From Syntrophaceae bacterium (GTDB lineage: Bacteria > Desulfobacterota > Syntrophia > Syntrophales > Smithellaceae): a stretch of DNA of 37,149 nucleotides. Numbering within the stretch: the first letter of the stretch is position 1; each line of letters starts with the position of its first letter. Below, piece by piece: positions 24,636 through 33,268 of this stretch. The notes under the pieces are model-generated. The model searched no databases. It saw nothing but the letters and a program-made list of their open reading frames with translations, and was not told the DNA's origin. The stretch spans positions 1 through 37,149 of the forward strand of contig JAFGLS010000204.1 of assembly GCA_016927935.1 (NCBI GenBank). The letters are read 5' to 3'. Made by a program: the position numbers and the translations under genes.

Positions 24636-26603
24636 ATGAACAAAGATAAAACAAAAGAAACTTTAGCTATAAAATCAATTGATGATTCGATTAATGACTA
24701 TGATAAACGACCTAAAATAGTTTCTTACTTGCTTGGTTTTCTGGACAAACTGATTTCTTCAGCACCGGTGTCTTCTTTTCTTGCCTTTTTGGAAAAAATA
24801 GCATCCAACCGAAAGGTGGTTTCTTTCTTTGTCTTTTCGGAAAAAATGGCTTCTTCACGATGTTTGAAATGGGTGGTGATAGCGCTTCTGCCGGTCATTA
24901 TACTGTTAAAATACCCCGTAGAACGTTCCGATTATGATTTGTGGTGGCAGATGGCCCTGGGCAAGTATTATTTAGCTAATCATACTTTAGTTGTTGATCA
25001 TTCAATTTTTTCCTGGACTCCGGCGGATTCGGATTGGATTTATAATACTTGTCTGGGAAGCATAATTATTTACATTATTTACAACTTTTTTGGAGGATTC
25101 GGCCTTTGGGTATTTCAATGGTTTATATTCTTGGGGATTTTTTCCGCAATTTATTTTTTTTTCCGTCTGATTCGCCAACAATTCGATGTAACCAGCGTCA
25201 CCCTTATTGCCGTTCTTGGTATCGCCTGCTCCATTTCCTGCAATCATTACAAGCCCGAGTTATTTTCAGCGCTCCTGGGTTGCTGGATGGGAGTTATCTT
25301 GCTTTGTTTCAAGTTGACCCGCAGAAGGTTCCTTCTTTATCTTTATCCCTTCATTTTCGCCCTTTGGGTCAATCTACATGGTTCTTTCTTTTTAGGTCTC
25401 GCTTTTCTTTCTCTCGCCTTTAGCGGCGAACTGTTAAACATAATTTTTTTTCCAAAAGAATCGTTTAAAATTAAAGATATTGCTCATTTTGGGGCTGCGT
25501 GTGTTCTGTCATTTGCAGCCACCCTGTTGAATCCTTACGGCATAAAATACTTGTTGAACATTTATAATGGGCTGATGACTTCCAAGGCTTATAGCCTGAA
25601 CATTAAATACATCCAAGCTTATATGAGCCTGTGGCCATATTTGAACGATATCGGTATTTCCTTTTTCAGGACTGGCCAAACTGCCTGGATAATGTTGCTG
25701 ATGCTATTTTTTATTTGCTGTCTTGGTCTCTATGAATTAATCAAAAAGAGAACCTTCGACTTTGTAGCGATAATAATCTTGTTTACATTTCTGGGAAGCA
25801 TGATGGCAGCCCGGGCAAGTTACATATTCCCTCTTACATGTTTTTTTGCATTTTTCTACGAGATTCACCAGATGAAATTGAAGAGTATCACCAGCAAGGC
25901 AACCGTCTTGTCTCTACTGGTTTTCATTTTCTTTTTTATTAATATTTCCTATTTCACTTTCAGATACAAAGCTGACAACAAATGGTTTGGTGCTGGTCTT
26001 GACAGTTTCGCGCCTGTGAAAGAAGTATCCTTCCTGAAGAAATACCGGCTGGAAGGACCGATCTTCAATGACTACCTTATTGGCGGCTATCTGCTATGGG
26101 ATCTTTATCCTGATTATAAAGTTTTTATTGATCCGCGGCACGTGCCATATTCCAAGCAGGTTGCACCTGATTATTGGGAATTAGTAAGTAAACCCGCAAC
26201 TGCTGAAGATATAACCCACTTTAATATAAAATATCCTTTTAAAACAGCAATAATTCATTATAGAGAATTACCTTTAATCTTTGACTTTTTGAAAGCTGGA
26301 TGGCAACTTTTGTATTTTGAAAAAAACGCGGTTATACTAGTACATAAGTTAATGCTTTCAAAGATTCCAACAGAAGTTCAATTTGTTGATCTTGGTCCGA
26401 TGCGTTTTAAAGACGTGAAAAATCCTGAAGTTCTGCTTAATGTTTTCAGCCTATATGTTAATTTAAATTTGCCGGCAAGTTTGGTTATTTATGATATTTA
26501 TAAGAAAAATGTCAGCGATTGTTACAAACCGAAAGCCGATCATCTGCGAGTGATGGAAGACGATATAAGACAGAAAAAACTTCAACTGAAGATTAAATCA
26601 TAA
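24636..26603 (+). CDS. GT-C-like polytopic membrane protein, paralog 3
   Basis: Third copy, 655 residues, more diverged at the DNA level than copies 1 and 2. It keeps SDYDLWWQMALGKYY, WIYNTCLGS, FGGFGLW and the C-terminal FNDYLIGGYLLWDLYPD with VFIDPRHV. Its N-terminal polar region is longer and contains three tandem 16-residue units (residues 30-77), of which the other copies have one. No obvious ribosome-binding site precedes the ATG. It is the last gene of the plus-strand cluster and converges on the FadL-like gene with 42 bases between the stops and no clear terminator. Its exact function is not known. Confidence 0.8.
   Translation: MNKDKTKETLAIKSIDDSINDYDKRPKIVSYLLGFLDKLISSAPVSSFLAFLEKIASNRKVVSFFVFSEKMASSRCLKWVVIALLPVIILLKYPVERSDYDLWWQMALGKYYLANHTLVVDHSIFSWTPADSDWIYNTCLGSIIIYIIYNFFGGFGLWVFQWFIFLGIFSAIYFFFRLIRQQFDVTSVTLIAVLGIACSISCNHYKPELFSALLGCWMGVILLCFKLTRRRFLLYLYPFIFALWVNLHGSFFLGLAFLSLAFSGELLNIIFFPKESFKIKDIAHFGAACVLSFAATLLNPYGIKYLLNIYNGLMTSKAYSLNIKYIQAYMSLWPYLNDIGISFFRTGQTAWIMLLMLFFICCLGLYELIKKRTFDFVAIIILFTFLGSMMAARASYIFPLTCFFAFFYEIHQMKLKSITSKATVLSLLVFIFFFINISYFTFRYKADNKWFGAGLDSFAPVKEVSFLKKYRLEGPIFNDYLIGGYLLWDLYPDYKVFIDPRHVPYSKQVAPDYWELVSKPATAEDITHFNIKYPFKTAIIHYRELPLIFDFLKAGWQLLYFEKNAVILVHKLMLSKIPTEVQFVDLGPMRFKDVKNPEVLLNVFSLYVNLNLPASLVIYDIYKKNVSDCYKPKADHLRVMEDDIRQKKLQLKIKS
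24723..24866 (+). repeat. Three tandem 48-base units encoding a 16-residue repeat
   Basis: Residues 30-45, 46-61 and 62-77 of paralog 3 align as SYLLGFLDKLISSAPV, SSFLAFLEKIASNRKV and VSFFVFSEKMASSRCL. Each has the pattern S-x-x-x-F-x-[ED]-K-x-x-S before the first membrane segment. The single equivalent unit in paralog 1 is SSCFAFSERLFSAEYL. The DNA units have drifted, so the expansion is not recent. Confidence 0.65.
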
Positions 26604-26645
26604 TTGTTTTCATTTTGTTCTGTGGATAATTAATGGGATTGAATT

Positions 26646-28421
26646 TTACTCGCTATTTTCTATGAAGTAAAACTTATTTTCATAGCGCATGTTATCGGTT
26701 AAAGTAATAGATGTATCCCTTAATGGTTTAAATTCGGTGACTTTTTTACTCTTAGAGCCCCACTTGGATGCCCACTTCGGTGGCAATAAATCGAAAATCG
26801 GATCGGTAATCAGATCAAGAGGCATCGTGAGCTTCGCTGAACCCAGATAGACATGTAATCTCTCCTCATAATTTAACCCTCTGTAAGGGTTTTGAAGACC
26901 TGCTCCCAGCACATACGAGCTCATGTTGACACTGCTTCCGGCTGGAACCTTGTTCTTTTCACTGACCATGTAGGCGAGAGCAAGATCAATATCTATACTT
27001 TTCCACTTGACTCCCAATCCCGCGCCGAAATAATGCATTGTCGGCATTGCGTATAATAGATCATAGTATCGCGGTACAGTGGAGGTTTTCCTGTATTCAT
27101 AGCCGGCACGAAGCTGGAGCCAGTCCAGTAATTGATATTCTATGCCTACCCCCCAGTTCAGTGTATCCTTAAATTTTCTGGTTTCTACCATGTTGTATGG
27201 TCCCTCAGTGTAGCCCATGAACTTGGATAATTGAAGAAGTTGAATTTTCTGGTCAAATACTATATCGTTTTCCCTAACCGCGGACCATTGTGCCCAGTGC
27301 AGTTCCCCTAAGAGAGAAAGTTGTTTTATTGGTTTGAGCTTGATTCCAAAATTTATGATTTGCGGAAATTCCAAATCCGTCGAAACCGTTCCTGTCTGCT
27401 TTTCTTCAACATTATAAGGCAGGTCAAAAATTATCGAAATAATCTGCATTACGGCGGTGCTACCGCTCCAGGCAACCATTCTCTGCCAATCTTCACTGTA
27501 TTGAAAACTGAATTTTCCGGACATGTGTGATTTAACCGCACTTTGATAACAGAGTCCGAAAGATATCCAGTCAAAAGGTTCCCATAATGCGCCTAAAATA
27601 TATGAAGGAGAAAAATCATCTCGCATATTCAGTTCTACAGTTCCTATTGTGTCATATACTCCAATTCCGCCGCCGAACAAAGGCATGGGAACAGTAAGGT
27701 CTAATATGGGATTGGCCATGTCTTTGGTTGCATCGCCAAGAATTTTTGTTATATTTACGATCTCGTTGGGAGCTCTCATTAACATAGTAATACCCATTGC
27801 CGTTTGCCCCAAACCAACAGAGGCGCCGATGGACAGGTTATTGTTAATCCTGTAACTCACCGCCGGAGAGGCATAAAGTAGGTGCTGCATATATACGGAC
27901 TTTGCCCCGAAAACAGAAGGGTCGTCAGCACCGTATTTCCAACCGCCGGCATACTGGGCATAAGTGGTATAACCGAATGTCCATTTCGATCCCGGTGTTC
28001 TATGAGAGAGACCGAATATGGGGCCAACCATAGGTCCCTCAAATGTGTCGTTCAGAATGGGAATAAAAGTCATGCCGGCGCTGATTTTTCCTTCCTGGCC
28101 GGCAAGGGGATCTTCAGTTTTGTCTCCTTGAAAATTGTGAAAACCGATATGATTGGTATCTTCTTCGAATTTCGATGATTTCTTCATGAGAGCTGGAATA
28201 GCCCCCATGCTAAGAAAAGTACCGTTACCCATCAAAGAGAGCCCCGCAGGATTATAATGGATTGACGCGATTCCCGGAGGATCGGCAGTAGCATTATTGG
28301 CCAGCGAAATGGCTTTTGTATCAATGGCCATTGATTCATTGAAGGCACCTTCTGCCTGAGGAAGACGAAAAAATAAGATTACTGCTAATATTATGCAGAT
28401 AAAATATATACATTTATACAT
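26646..28421 (-). CDS. FadL/OMPP1/TodX family outer-membrane transport protein
   Basis: Outer-membrane beta-barrel of 591 residues from the ATG at 28421, which begins a clear signal peptide (MYKCIYFICIILAVILFF, cleavage near AEG). An in-frame ATG at 28523 would add 34 residues before the signal and has a weak GGAAAA ahead of it; neither start is well supported by ribosome-binding sites. The hallmark N-terminal plug region SLANNATADPPGIASIHYNP, followed by AGLSLM, matches FadL, which admits long-chain fatty acids or aromatic hydrocarbons. Alternating beta-strand patterns fill the rest. The C-terminus lacks the usual final Phe. Together with the next outer-membrane gene it fits uptake of hydrophobic substrates. 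Confidence 0.85.
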   Translation of the reverse strand: MYKCIYFICIILAVILFFRLPQAEGAFNESMAIDTKAISLANNATADPPGIASIHYNPAGLSLMGNGTFLSMGAIPALMKKSSKFEEDTNHIGFHNFQGDKTEDPLAGQEGKISAGMTFIPILNDTFEGPMVGPIFGLSHRTPGSKWTFGYTTYAQYAGGWKYGADDPSVFGAKSVYMQHLLYASPAVSYRINNNLSIGASVGLGQTAMGITMLMRAPNEIVNITKILGDATKDMANPILDLTVPMPLFGGGIGVYDTIGTVELNMRDDFSPSYILGALWEPFDWISFGLCYQSAVKSHMSGKFSFQYSEDWQRMVAWSGSTAVMQIISIIFDLPYNVEEKQTGTVSTDLEFPQIINFGIKLKPIKQLSLLGELHWAQWSAVRENDIVFDQKIQLLQLSKFMGYTEGPYNMVETRKFKDTLNWGVGIEYQLLDWLQLRAGYEYRKTSTVPRYYDLLYAMPTMHYFGAGLGVKWKSIDIDLALAYMVSEKNKVPAGSSVNMSSYVLGAGLQNPYRGLNYEERLHVYLGSAKLTMPLDLITDPIFDLLPPKWASKWGSKSKKVTEFKPLRDTSITLTDNMRYENKFYFIENSE

Positions 28422-28741
28422 AACATTTAATTTGTTTAAATTAGAATTTCCCCTACGAGGAGCATGGAATACAGATAACGGCATAAGAACAATAAACTTT
28501 CTAATTTTTGAAAATATTGTCATTATTGCTAATTTTCCATATCTTACATTATAAAGAATCTTTAGATAACATATTTTATATTACTAACATAGAAAAAGAA
28601 AAAATTACAGCTCTATGTTTCGAGATCTTATCATTTTTGTGAAAATTAATCATTTTATTCCTAATTTGCTAATCATAGAAATATGCGTAATTTATTAATT
28701 TTCTGGCATGTTGTCGCTTCTATTTTTAGGAGAAATTTCTC

Positions 28742-29974
28742 TTAAAATTCATACGGCAGTTTTAAAGATACAGCTACATCGGGGTCATTATTTGTCAGTC
28801 CAATACCCACTGATGCATATATGGATCTTGCCGGGGTTATCCTCCATCCTGTTCCTATGTTAAGTGCGGAAGAGAGAGAACTGCCTGTTTCATTTTCACT
28901 TCGACCACTGGCAGTTCCTTTATTGTAGTATTTACTGCCGAAAGCATAACTGAATTGAGCGGCTAAATTCAAGGATGCCTGATAGGAAAGGGCATAACCG
29001 AATCCAAAAGCTAAACTAATGCTGCTGCCTGGTTCAACTTTAGTTAAATATATTTTACTCGATGGATCTGTTGGATCCTCATAAATTATTTGAGACAGAC
29101 CGCTCTTGGGAAATCCATAATTGTAACCTAGATTGCCAAAGGCGACCAGAGGATCTACAACCGCGCTTAAAGAAACTGAGCCTTGAATTCCGTAATAACC
29201 TGTACCGGTTGGCAGCTCTTTAGCGTAGTTAATTTTGAATGGACTGCTTCCTGTGGGCAAAGACACACCAAGAGTGAATATAGTTGCTGGAATACGTCCT
29301 CCCGCCTTAAATGGCTGCCAACCTAAACCAAGAGATATATCACCTAAGTCTGTTACATCCATCGATTCTGTAGTTCCCACCTTATTGTATTTGTAGACAA
29401 AGGGAAAATTGGAACTCAAGGTAAGATTATTCAGCAGGGCGTATTCAACTGAAATAGTATTAGTTATGTTGTGATTACATCTGCGTAAAACCACTGTCGT
29501 CTCATCAATGACATCTCCAGAATAATACGAATAAGCAAATTGATAGGAGAGCCCGACAGTTCCCTTTTTTAAGAGAGAGTATTGACGACCGGCAGCAGAG
29601 AGAATATCTTCCACCGTCTGGCTCTTTTCCTCTTCCGGTACCTCCAGTTTTTTCCTTGCTTCGCTTTCCCCGCGTATTTTTTTAATTTCTTGTCTTAACT
29701 CATTTAGTTCCTGTTCAATTGTTTTTGACAAGCTATCTTGCTTTGAATCTTTTGTTTCCTGTTCAGCACTTTTGCGTGAGTCAGCCACTTTCGCTTCTGT
29801 TTGGACATTTTTATTCTCATCATCAATTGCCGGTGCCGCATTGTCAGCACTGACTCCACTTAGAGCCAGTTGTACACCTTTTAAAGCTTCATTGGCCATA
29901 ATCGAAGAGGGCACAAAAAAAATGAGCATGAAAAAAAATAACGATAAAAAACGACTAATAATTTTTATTTTCAT
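28742..29974 (-). CDS. Outer-membrane protein, phenol-degradation MetA-like transporter family
   Basis: Protein of 410 residues. ATG at 29974 is chosen because AAAGGA lies five bases upstream; an earlier in-frame ATG at 30016 lacks one. It has a signal peptide ending SIMANEA, then a charged region with a coiled-coil-like stretch (SLSKTIEQELNELRQEIKKI, near residues 75-95), then a beta-barrel domain of about 280 residues ending in LPYEF, with the terminal Phe of outer-membrane proteins. The barrel pattern (GDISLGLGWQPF, TLGVSLPTGSSPF) fits the MetA-pathway outer-membrane family (PF13557). Function within that family is mostly unknown. About 320 bases separate it from the FadL-like gene on the same strand. 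Confidence 0.78.
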   Translation of the reverse strand: MKIKIISRFLSLFFFMLIFFVPSSIMANEALKGVQLALSGVSADNAAPAIDDENKNVQTEAKVADSRKSAEQETKDSKQDSLSKTIEQELNELRQEIKKIRGESEARKKLEVPEEEKSQTVEDILSAAGRQYSLLKKGTVGLSYQFAYSYYSGDVIDETTVVLRRCNHNITNTISVEYALLNNLTLSSNFPFVYKYNKVGTTESMDVTDLGDISLGLGWQPFKAGGRIPATIFTLGVSLPTGSSPFKINYAKELPTGTGYYGIQGSVSLSAVVDPLVAFGNLGYNYGFPKSGLSQIIYEDPTDPSSKIYLTKVEPGSSISLAFGFGYALSYQASLNLAAQFSYAFGSKYYNKGTASGRSENETGSSLSSALNIGTGWRITPARSIYASVGIGLTNNDPDVAVSLKLPYEF

Positions 29975-30453
29975 TAATGTCCTTTTAGTTAAAATTTTTG
30001 CTATTTTGATTTCCATTTTTAAAATAATATATAATTCAAGCCGATAAGTATTATGTCGTATTTTAATTTGTTACAATTTGCCTAGATTCATTTAACAAAG
30101 ATAAGAATAAACATAATTTTTTGAAAATATATTGAATAGCCCAGAGTAATTTTACTGTGTTAATCCCAGTTTCCGATCAAACGACAGATTTTTTCTAGTG
30201 ACACGAAAAAACAAACAGCCCAATTTTTTAATGCTTTGGTGTAGCAAAATTTTTTGCAGATTTAATGCTGAGATAACTCATATATAAGTAAAGCCATATT
30301 GTCAAGTAGAAACAGTGTTTTATTAACGAAAATGTAATATTTTTTAGGTATTTAAGTGTTATCGAGTAAATCTGCTTTTTAAGAAGTATATATAAACAGA
30401 AATAATTATTTTGCACATGCCTGGATTATTTTAAGTTGCTAATATTAGAAGCG
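29975..30453. other. A+T-rich intergenic region, nothing identified
   Basis: About 480 very A+T-rich bases between the MetA-like gene and the 3' end of the phosphoesterase gene. I find no convincing hairpin, terminator or RNA gene. A 62-codon minus-strand frame at 30228-30416 has no ribosome-binding site or family feature and is not called. The promoter of the MetA-like gene should lie in the part nearest 30000. Confidence 0.5.
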
Positions 30454-31569
30454 TTATTTTTTTATTAGGTTAATTACTGTTATTTCCGGCGGGGCAAGAA
30501 AGCGAACAGGCGGTCCCCATGTCCCTGCTCCATTGCTTACATAAATTGATTTATTATCGCTTAATTTGTGATATCCAGAATGTATGGGGAAAAAGATTTT
30601 TGTAAAGAATACAAAAGGGAAAATTTGACCTCCGTGGGTATGGCCGGAAAGTTGCAAGTCAAAATTTTTATCTTTTTTTATCGTCGGTTGATGCTTTAAT
30701 AATAAAATGAACTCCTTACTTTGTTCTTTAGGAAAAAGGTTCAACGAACTGATTTTTTTTCCTGTTAGGTCATATCTCCTCCCTGTTGAATCTTCAAGGC
30801 CGATAATATTTATTCCGGCTACTTTTTTACTTTCATCCCGCAGAATTTCAAAACCGGCATTTTTTGTAAATTCTAAAGATTTTTCAATTCCAGCGTAGTA
30901 TTCATGATTGCCGGTTACCGCATATTTGCCGTATTTTGGTTTTATTTCAGCAAATTGTGCTGCCTCGGTCAATACATTATCTAATTCGCCGTCCAGCAAA
31001 TCACCTGTGGAAACCAAGATGTCCGGCTTTTCGTCTTTCACACTTTTTAAAATATTTTCTAAACGCTTGTTCCTGATAATTAATCCGATATGCACATCGG
31101 ATAATTGGACAATTTTTATTCTTTCATTGTTTGACGACAGTTTTTCAGTATAAATTTCCAGTTTTTTAATTCGTATTTTTTGAGCGTCGAAAAATCCGAA
31201 TACAACAAAAGAAAAGGAAAGAAAAACAGCCATGAAAAAGAAAATGTTTCTCGTTTGAGCGTTTCCAAAGCTTTGGGGGAAAAATTTTAATAAATATCTA
31301 ACTATGTCAAATGAGATGTTAACAAAGAAAAACAAAAAAATAAAAGCCATCCAGAGATATCCGCAGTAAGCAACTGATCTTGCAAGTATCTCTAAGTTAA
31401 GTTTTTCCACTAATCGAATTATTATCGGAGCAAAAATAAGAAATATAAGTAAAATTATTATGATGATTTCCGTTTTACCTGAAAAATTAAAGACATTCTT
31501 TGCCCTGAAGAAAGCATAAAAGTTAAGAACGCTGTAAAGACTCAAAAAAACGAAAAAGAAAAAAATCAT
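30454..31569 (-). CDS. Membrane-anchored metallophosphoesterase (YkuE/YaeI type)
   Basis: Protein of 371 residues. The start at 31569 follows AGGAG by eight bases, so upstream in-frame codons are not used. Four hydrophobic segments occupy about the first 130 residues, then a calcineurin-like catalytic domain. Motifs in order: LSDVHIG, STGDLLDG, VTGNHEYY, LLLKHQP and SGHTHGGQ, which supply all the metal ligands. YkuE- and YaeI-type enzymes hydrolyse phosphodiesters, some at the membrane, such as UDP-diacylglucosamine or other lipids. The end PPVRFLAPPEITVINL is typical. Its 5' region lies close to the promoter of the divergent tRNA-Thr gene. The substrate is not known. Confidence 0.9.
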   Translation of the reverse strand: MIFFFFVFLSLYSVLNFYAFFRAKNVFNFSGKTEIIIIILLIFLIFAPIIIRLVEKLNLEILARSVAYCGYLWMAFIFLFFFVNISFDIVRYLLKFFPQSFGNAQTRNIFFFMAVFLSFSFVVFGFFDAQKIRIKKLEIYTEKLSSNNERIKIVQLSDVHIGLIIRNKRLENILKSVKDEKPDILVSTGDLLDGELDNVLTEAAQFAEIKPKYGKYAVTGNHEYYAGIEKSLEFTKNAGFEILRDESKKVAGINIIGLEDSTGRRYDLTGKKISSLNLFPKEQSKEFILLLKHQPTIKKDKNFDLQLSGHTHGGQIFPFVFFTKIFFPIHSGYHKLSDNKSIYVSNGAGTWGPPVRFLAPPEITVINLIKK

Positions 31570-31603
31570 GTAATTTTCTCCTTTTGCCATACAATGTAAA
31601 AAC

Positions 31604-31630
31604 TTGACAAGCAATTACCCATAATATAAA
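31604..31630 (+). promoter_or_regulatory. Promoter of the tRNA-Thr gene
   Basis: A perfect TTGACA (31604-31609) is 15 bases from TATAAA (31625-31630), with a C-rich stretch just downstream, as in stringently controlled stable-RNA promoters. The tRNA begins about 36 bases later. Confidence 0.5.
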
Positions 31631-31666
31631 TATTGTGCCCCTCTCAATGTTGATTAAAATGCGGAC

Positions 31667-31742
<76 letters not shown>

Positions 31743-31787
31743 GTAAAATCAAATGGTTAAGTAAATCATCTTCCATATATTTTTTAC

Positions 31788-31805
31788 TGCTACCTTGTTG
31801 CTACC
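31788..31805 (+). repeat. Short direct repeat TGCTACC beside the tRNA 3' end
   Basis: TGCTACC occurs at 31788-31794 and 31799-31805, 11 bases apart start to start (one helical turn), about 50 bases after the tRNA. Such spacing resembles arm-type recombinase sites next to tRNA attachment sites. No integrase gene is present, so this is only suggestive. Confidence 0.3.
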
Positions 31806-31986
31806 CTTTTATGAAAAAATTAATAATTTTCAGAAAAGGGAATTTCATTGCTGTAAAATCCGTACGGTATCTATATTATTGACTTATTTATGTCAAAATA
31901 TGTTTAATGAAGACAGGAAATCATGTTGTTTTTCTGATTTTAAGATTTATTTGTAAATGTGAAATATTGTGTATAGGTACTCACTC

Positions 31987-33099
31987 TTAATCCATCGGCT
32001 CTAATATAACCCTGTTGAGAAGCACAGCGTGCTCTTGAAAAATACCATGAGAACCGGCAAAGAATATAAGGTACATATTATAGGTTTTTACTCCGACTAA
32101 TCTGATGGCTTCATTCTGATTTTTCGCCAGTCTGTCAAACCATGCTTTGAGGGTTGGCCGATAGTCATGTATTGAATGATGAACGATTTTGAATTTCGCT
32201 TCCTCGAAAACAGACATGTGTTTTTCAATGGTTGTAATCTCGCTGCCCGGAAATATATTAAACGCACCCCAAATTAGTAAAGGGCTGAATGGATCTTTTG
32301 TTACAGTACTAAACTGGTGAACAATTCTGCCACCAAGTTTTAGGGCCTTCCGTAATTTTTTTGCAAGCGGAAGCAATTCTTTTGGCCGGACAGCTTCAAG
32401 AGATTCTATTGAAAATATTTTGTCCCATGAATTCTCCTCAAATTTAGTCGTGCAAAAATTTACATCTTCAACCCTGAATCCCAAAACTTCTCTTATATAT
32501 TTTATCTGTTCTTTTGCTATCGTCCACCCGATGATATTTTCCTTGTCGCCTGTTTTTTCATAGATTTTTTTCATCATAGGTCCCCACCCACAGCCTAAAT
32601 CAAGTATTTTCTCGCCCGGTTTGGGATCTATCAGCTTGAGTATATAATTTGCTTTATTGTCCTGCGCCTGTTCGATTGAGTCATTTGTTTTTATGAAATC
32701 TGCGCAGGTATAAAACATATATTTTTTATCCAGAAAAAGATTATAAAAATCATTTGAGATACCATAATGTTTGTTTATACCAACAGCATGATTTTTATAT
32801 TTGTAAGAATTTCTGTACCATAATAGAAAGGCAAGCCATCTCAAAGGCTTTAGCGGCCAGTTGTGAAGTAAAAACCGCAAAAATGGAGAGCGCTTTTTAT
32901 CCATACATTTCCACAACCAGTTTGCATCAATGGGTATTGGACTGCTTGCGAAATAATTGGCGAATGAAACCGAAAAACCGAAAACACAAGAATCTATTAT
33001 AAAGATAATAATCCTCTTTAATGAAGGTCGGGTATATATTATATACTCTTTTATTTTCTGTTTATTTGCCTTTAATGATATATTATATCTTGATAACAC
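31987..33099 (-). CDS. Cyclopropane-fatty-acyl-phospholipid synthase-like methyltransferase
   Basis: SAM-dependent methyltransferase of 370 residues. GTG at 33099 follows AAGGAA by seven bases. The CFA-family feature HYGISNDFYNLFLDKKYMFY precedes motif I, KILDLGCGWGPM, followed by IGWTIAKEQIKYI. Classic CFA synthases methylenate or methylate unsaturated fatty acyl chains of membrane lipids using SAM. The C-terminal part is diverged (SSHDYRP-like elements read HHSIHDYRPTLKAWFDRLAK, which agrees with the family). The N-terminal 70 residues include a hydrophobic segment. It lies between tRNA-Thr and its decayed copy and next to radical-SAM genes, so a joint role in lipid modification is possible but unproven. 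Confidence 0.85.
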   Translation of the reverse strand: MLSRYNISLKANKQKIKEYIIYTRPSLKRIIIFIIDSCVFGFSVSFANYFASSPIPIDANWLWKCMDKKRSPFLRFLLHNWPLKPLRWLAFLLWYRNSYKYKNHAVGINKHYGISNDFYNLFLDKKYMFYTCADFIKTNDSIEQAQDNKANYILKLIDPKPGEKILDLGCGWGPMMKKIYEKTGDKENIIGWTIAKEQIKYIREVLGFRVEDVNFCTTKFEENSWDKIFSIESLEAVRPKELLPLAKKLRKALKLGGRIVHQFSTVTKDPFSPLLIWGAFNIFPGSEITTIEKHMSVFEEAKFKIVHHSIHDYRPTLKAWFDRLAKNQNEAIRLVGVKTYNMYLIFFAGSHGIFQEHAVLLNRVILEPMD

Positions 33100-33149
33100 G
33101 CTTCATTTCCTTTTTCTGTAATTATCCTTAATTTGAATGCATATCAAAA

Positions 33150-33224
33150 GGCGATGTTAATAATATCTCCTCCCACTTATTTGTAATCAGTAGGTCGCAA
33201 GTTTAATCTTGGTCATCGGCTCCA
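33150..33224 (+). pseudogene. Degenerate tRNA-Thr copy (loop reads UGU)
   Basis: A 75-base tRNA relic in the same orientation as tRNA-Thr. GGCGATG at the 5' end faces CATCGGC at the 3' end with one mismatch, and CCA is kept. Bases 33183-33225 match 31701-31743 at 37 of 43 positions. The anticodon loop TTTGTAA would read as UGU, which differs from the CGU of the intact gene. The D arm is unrecognisable and the T and anticodon stems each have mismatches, so it cannot fold as a working tRNA. It may be a former attachment site or a decayed second Thr tRNA. Confidence 0.75.
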
Positions 33225-33268
33225 GAATTTTTTTTAGAAAAGTCATCTTTTATGCGTTCATCTGCAAA

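Noticed and set aside
30228-30416. 62-codon minus-strand open frame
   Set aside because: It is in A+T-rich intergenic DNA, has no ribosome-binding site, and its composition is what chance frames give there.
31743-33149. Complete integrative element between the two tRNA sequences
   Set aside because: No integrase, excisionase or other mobility gene is present; only the CFA-like gene and A+T-rich spacer are seen.
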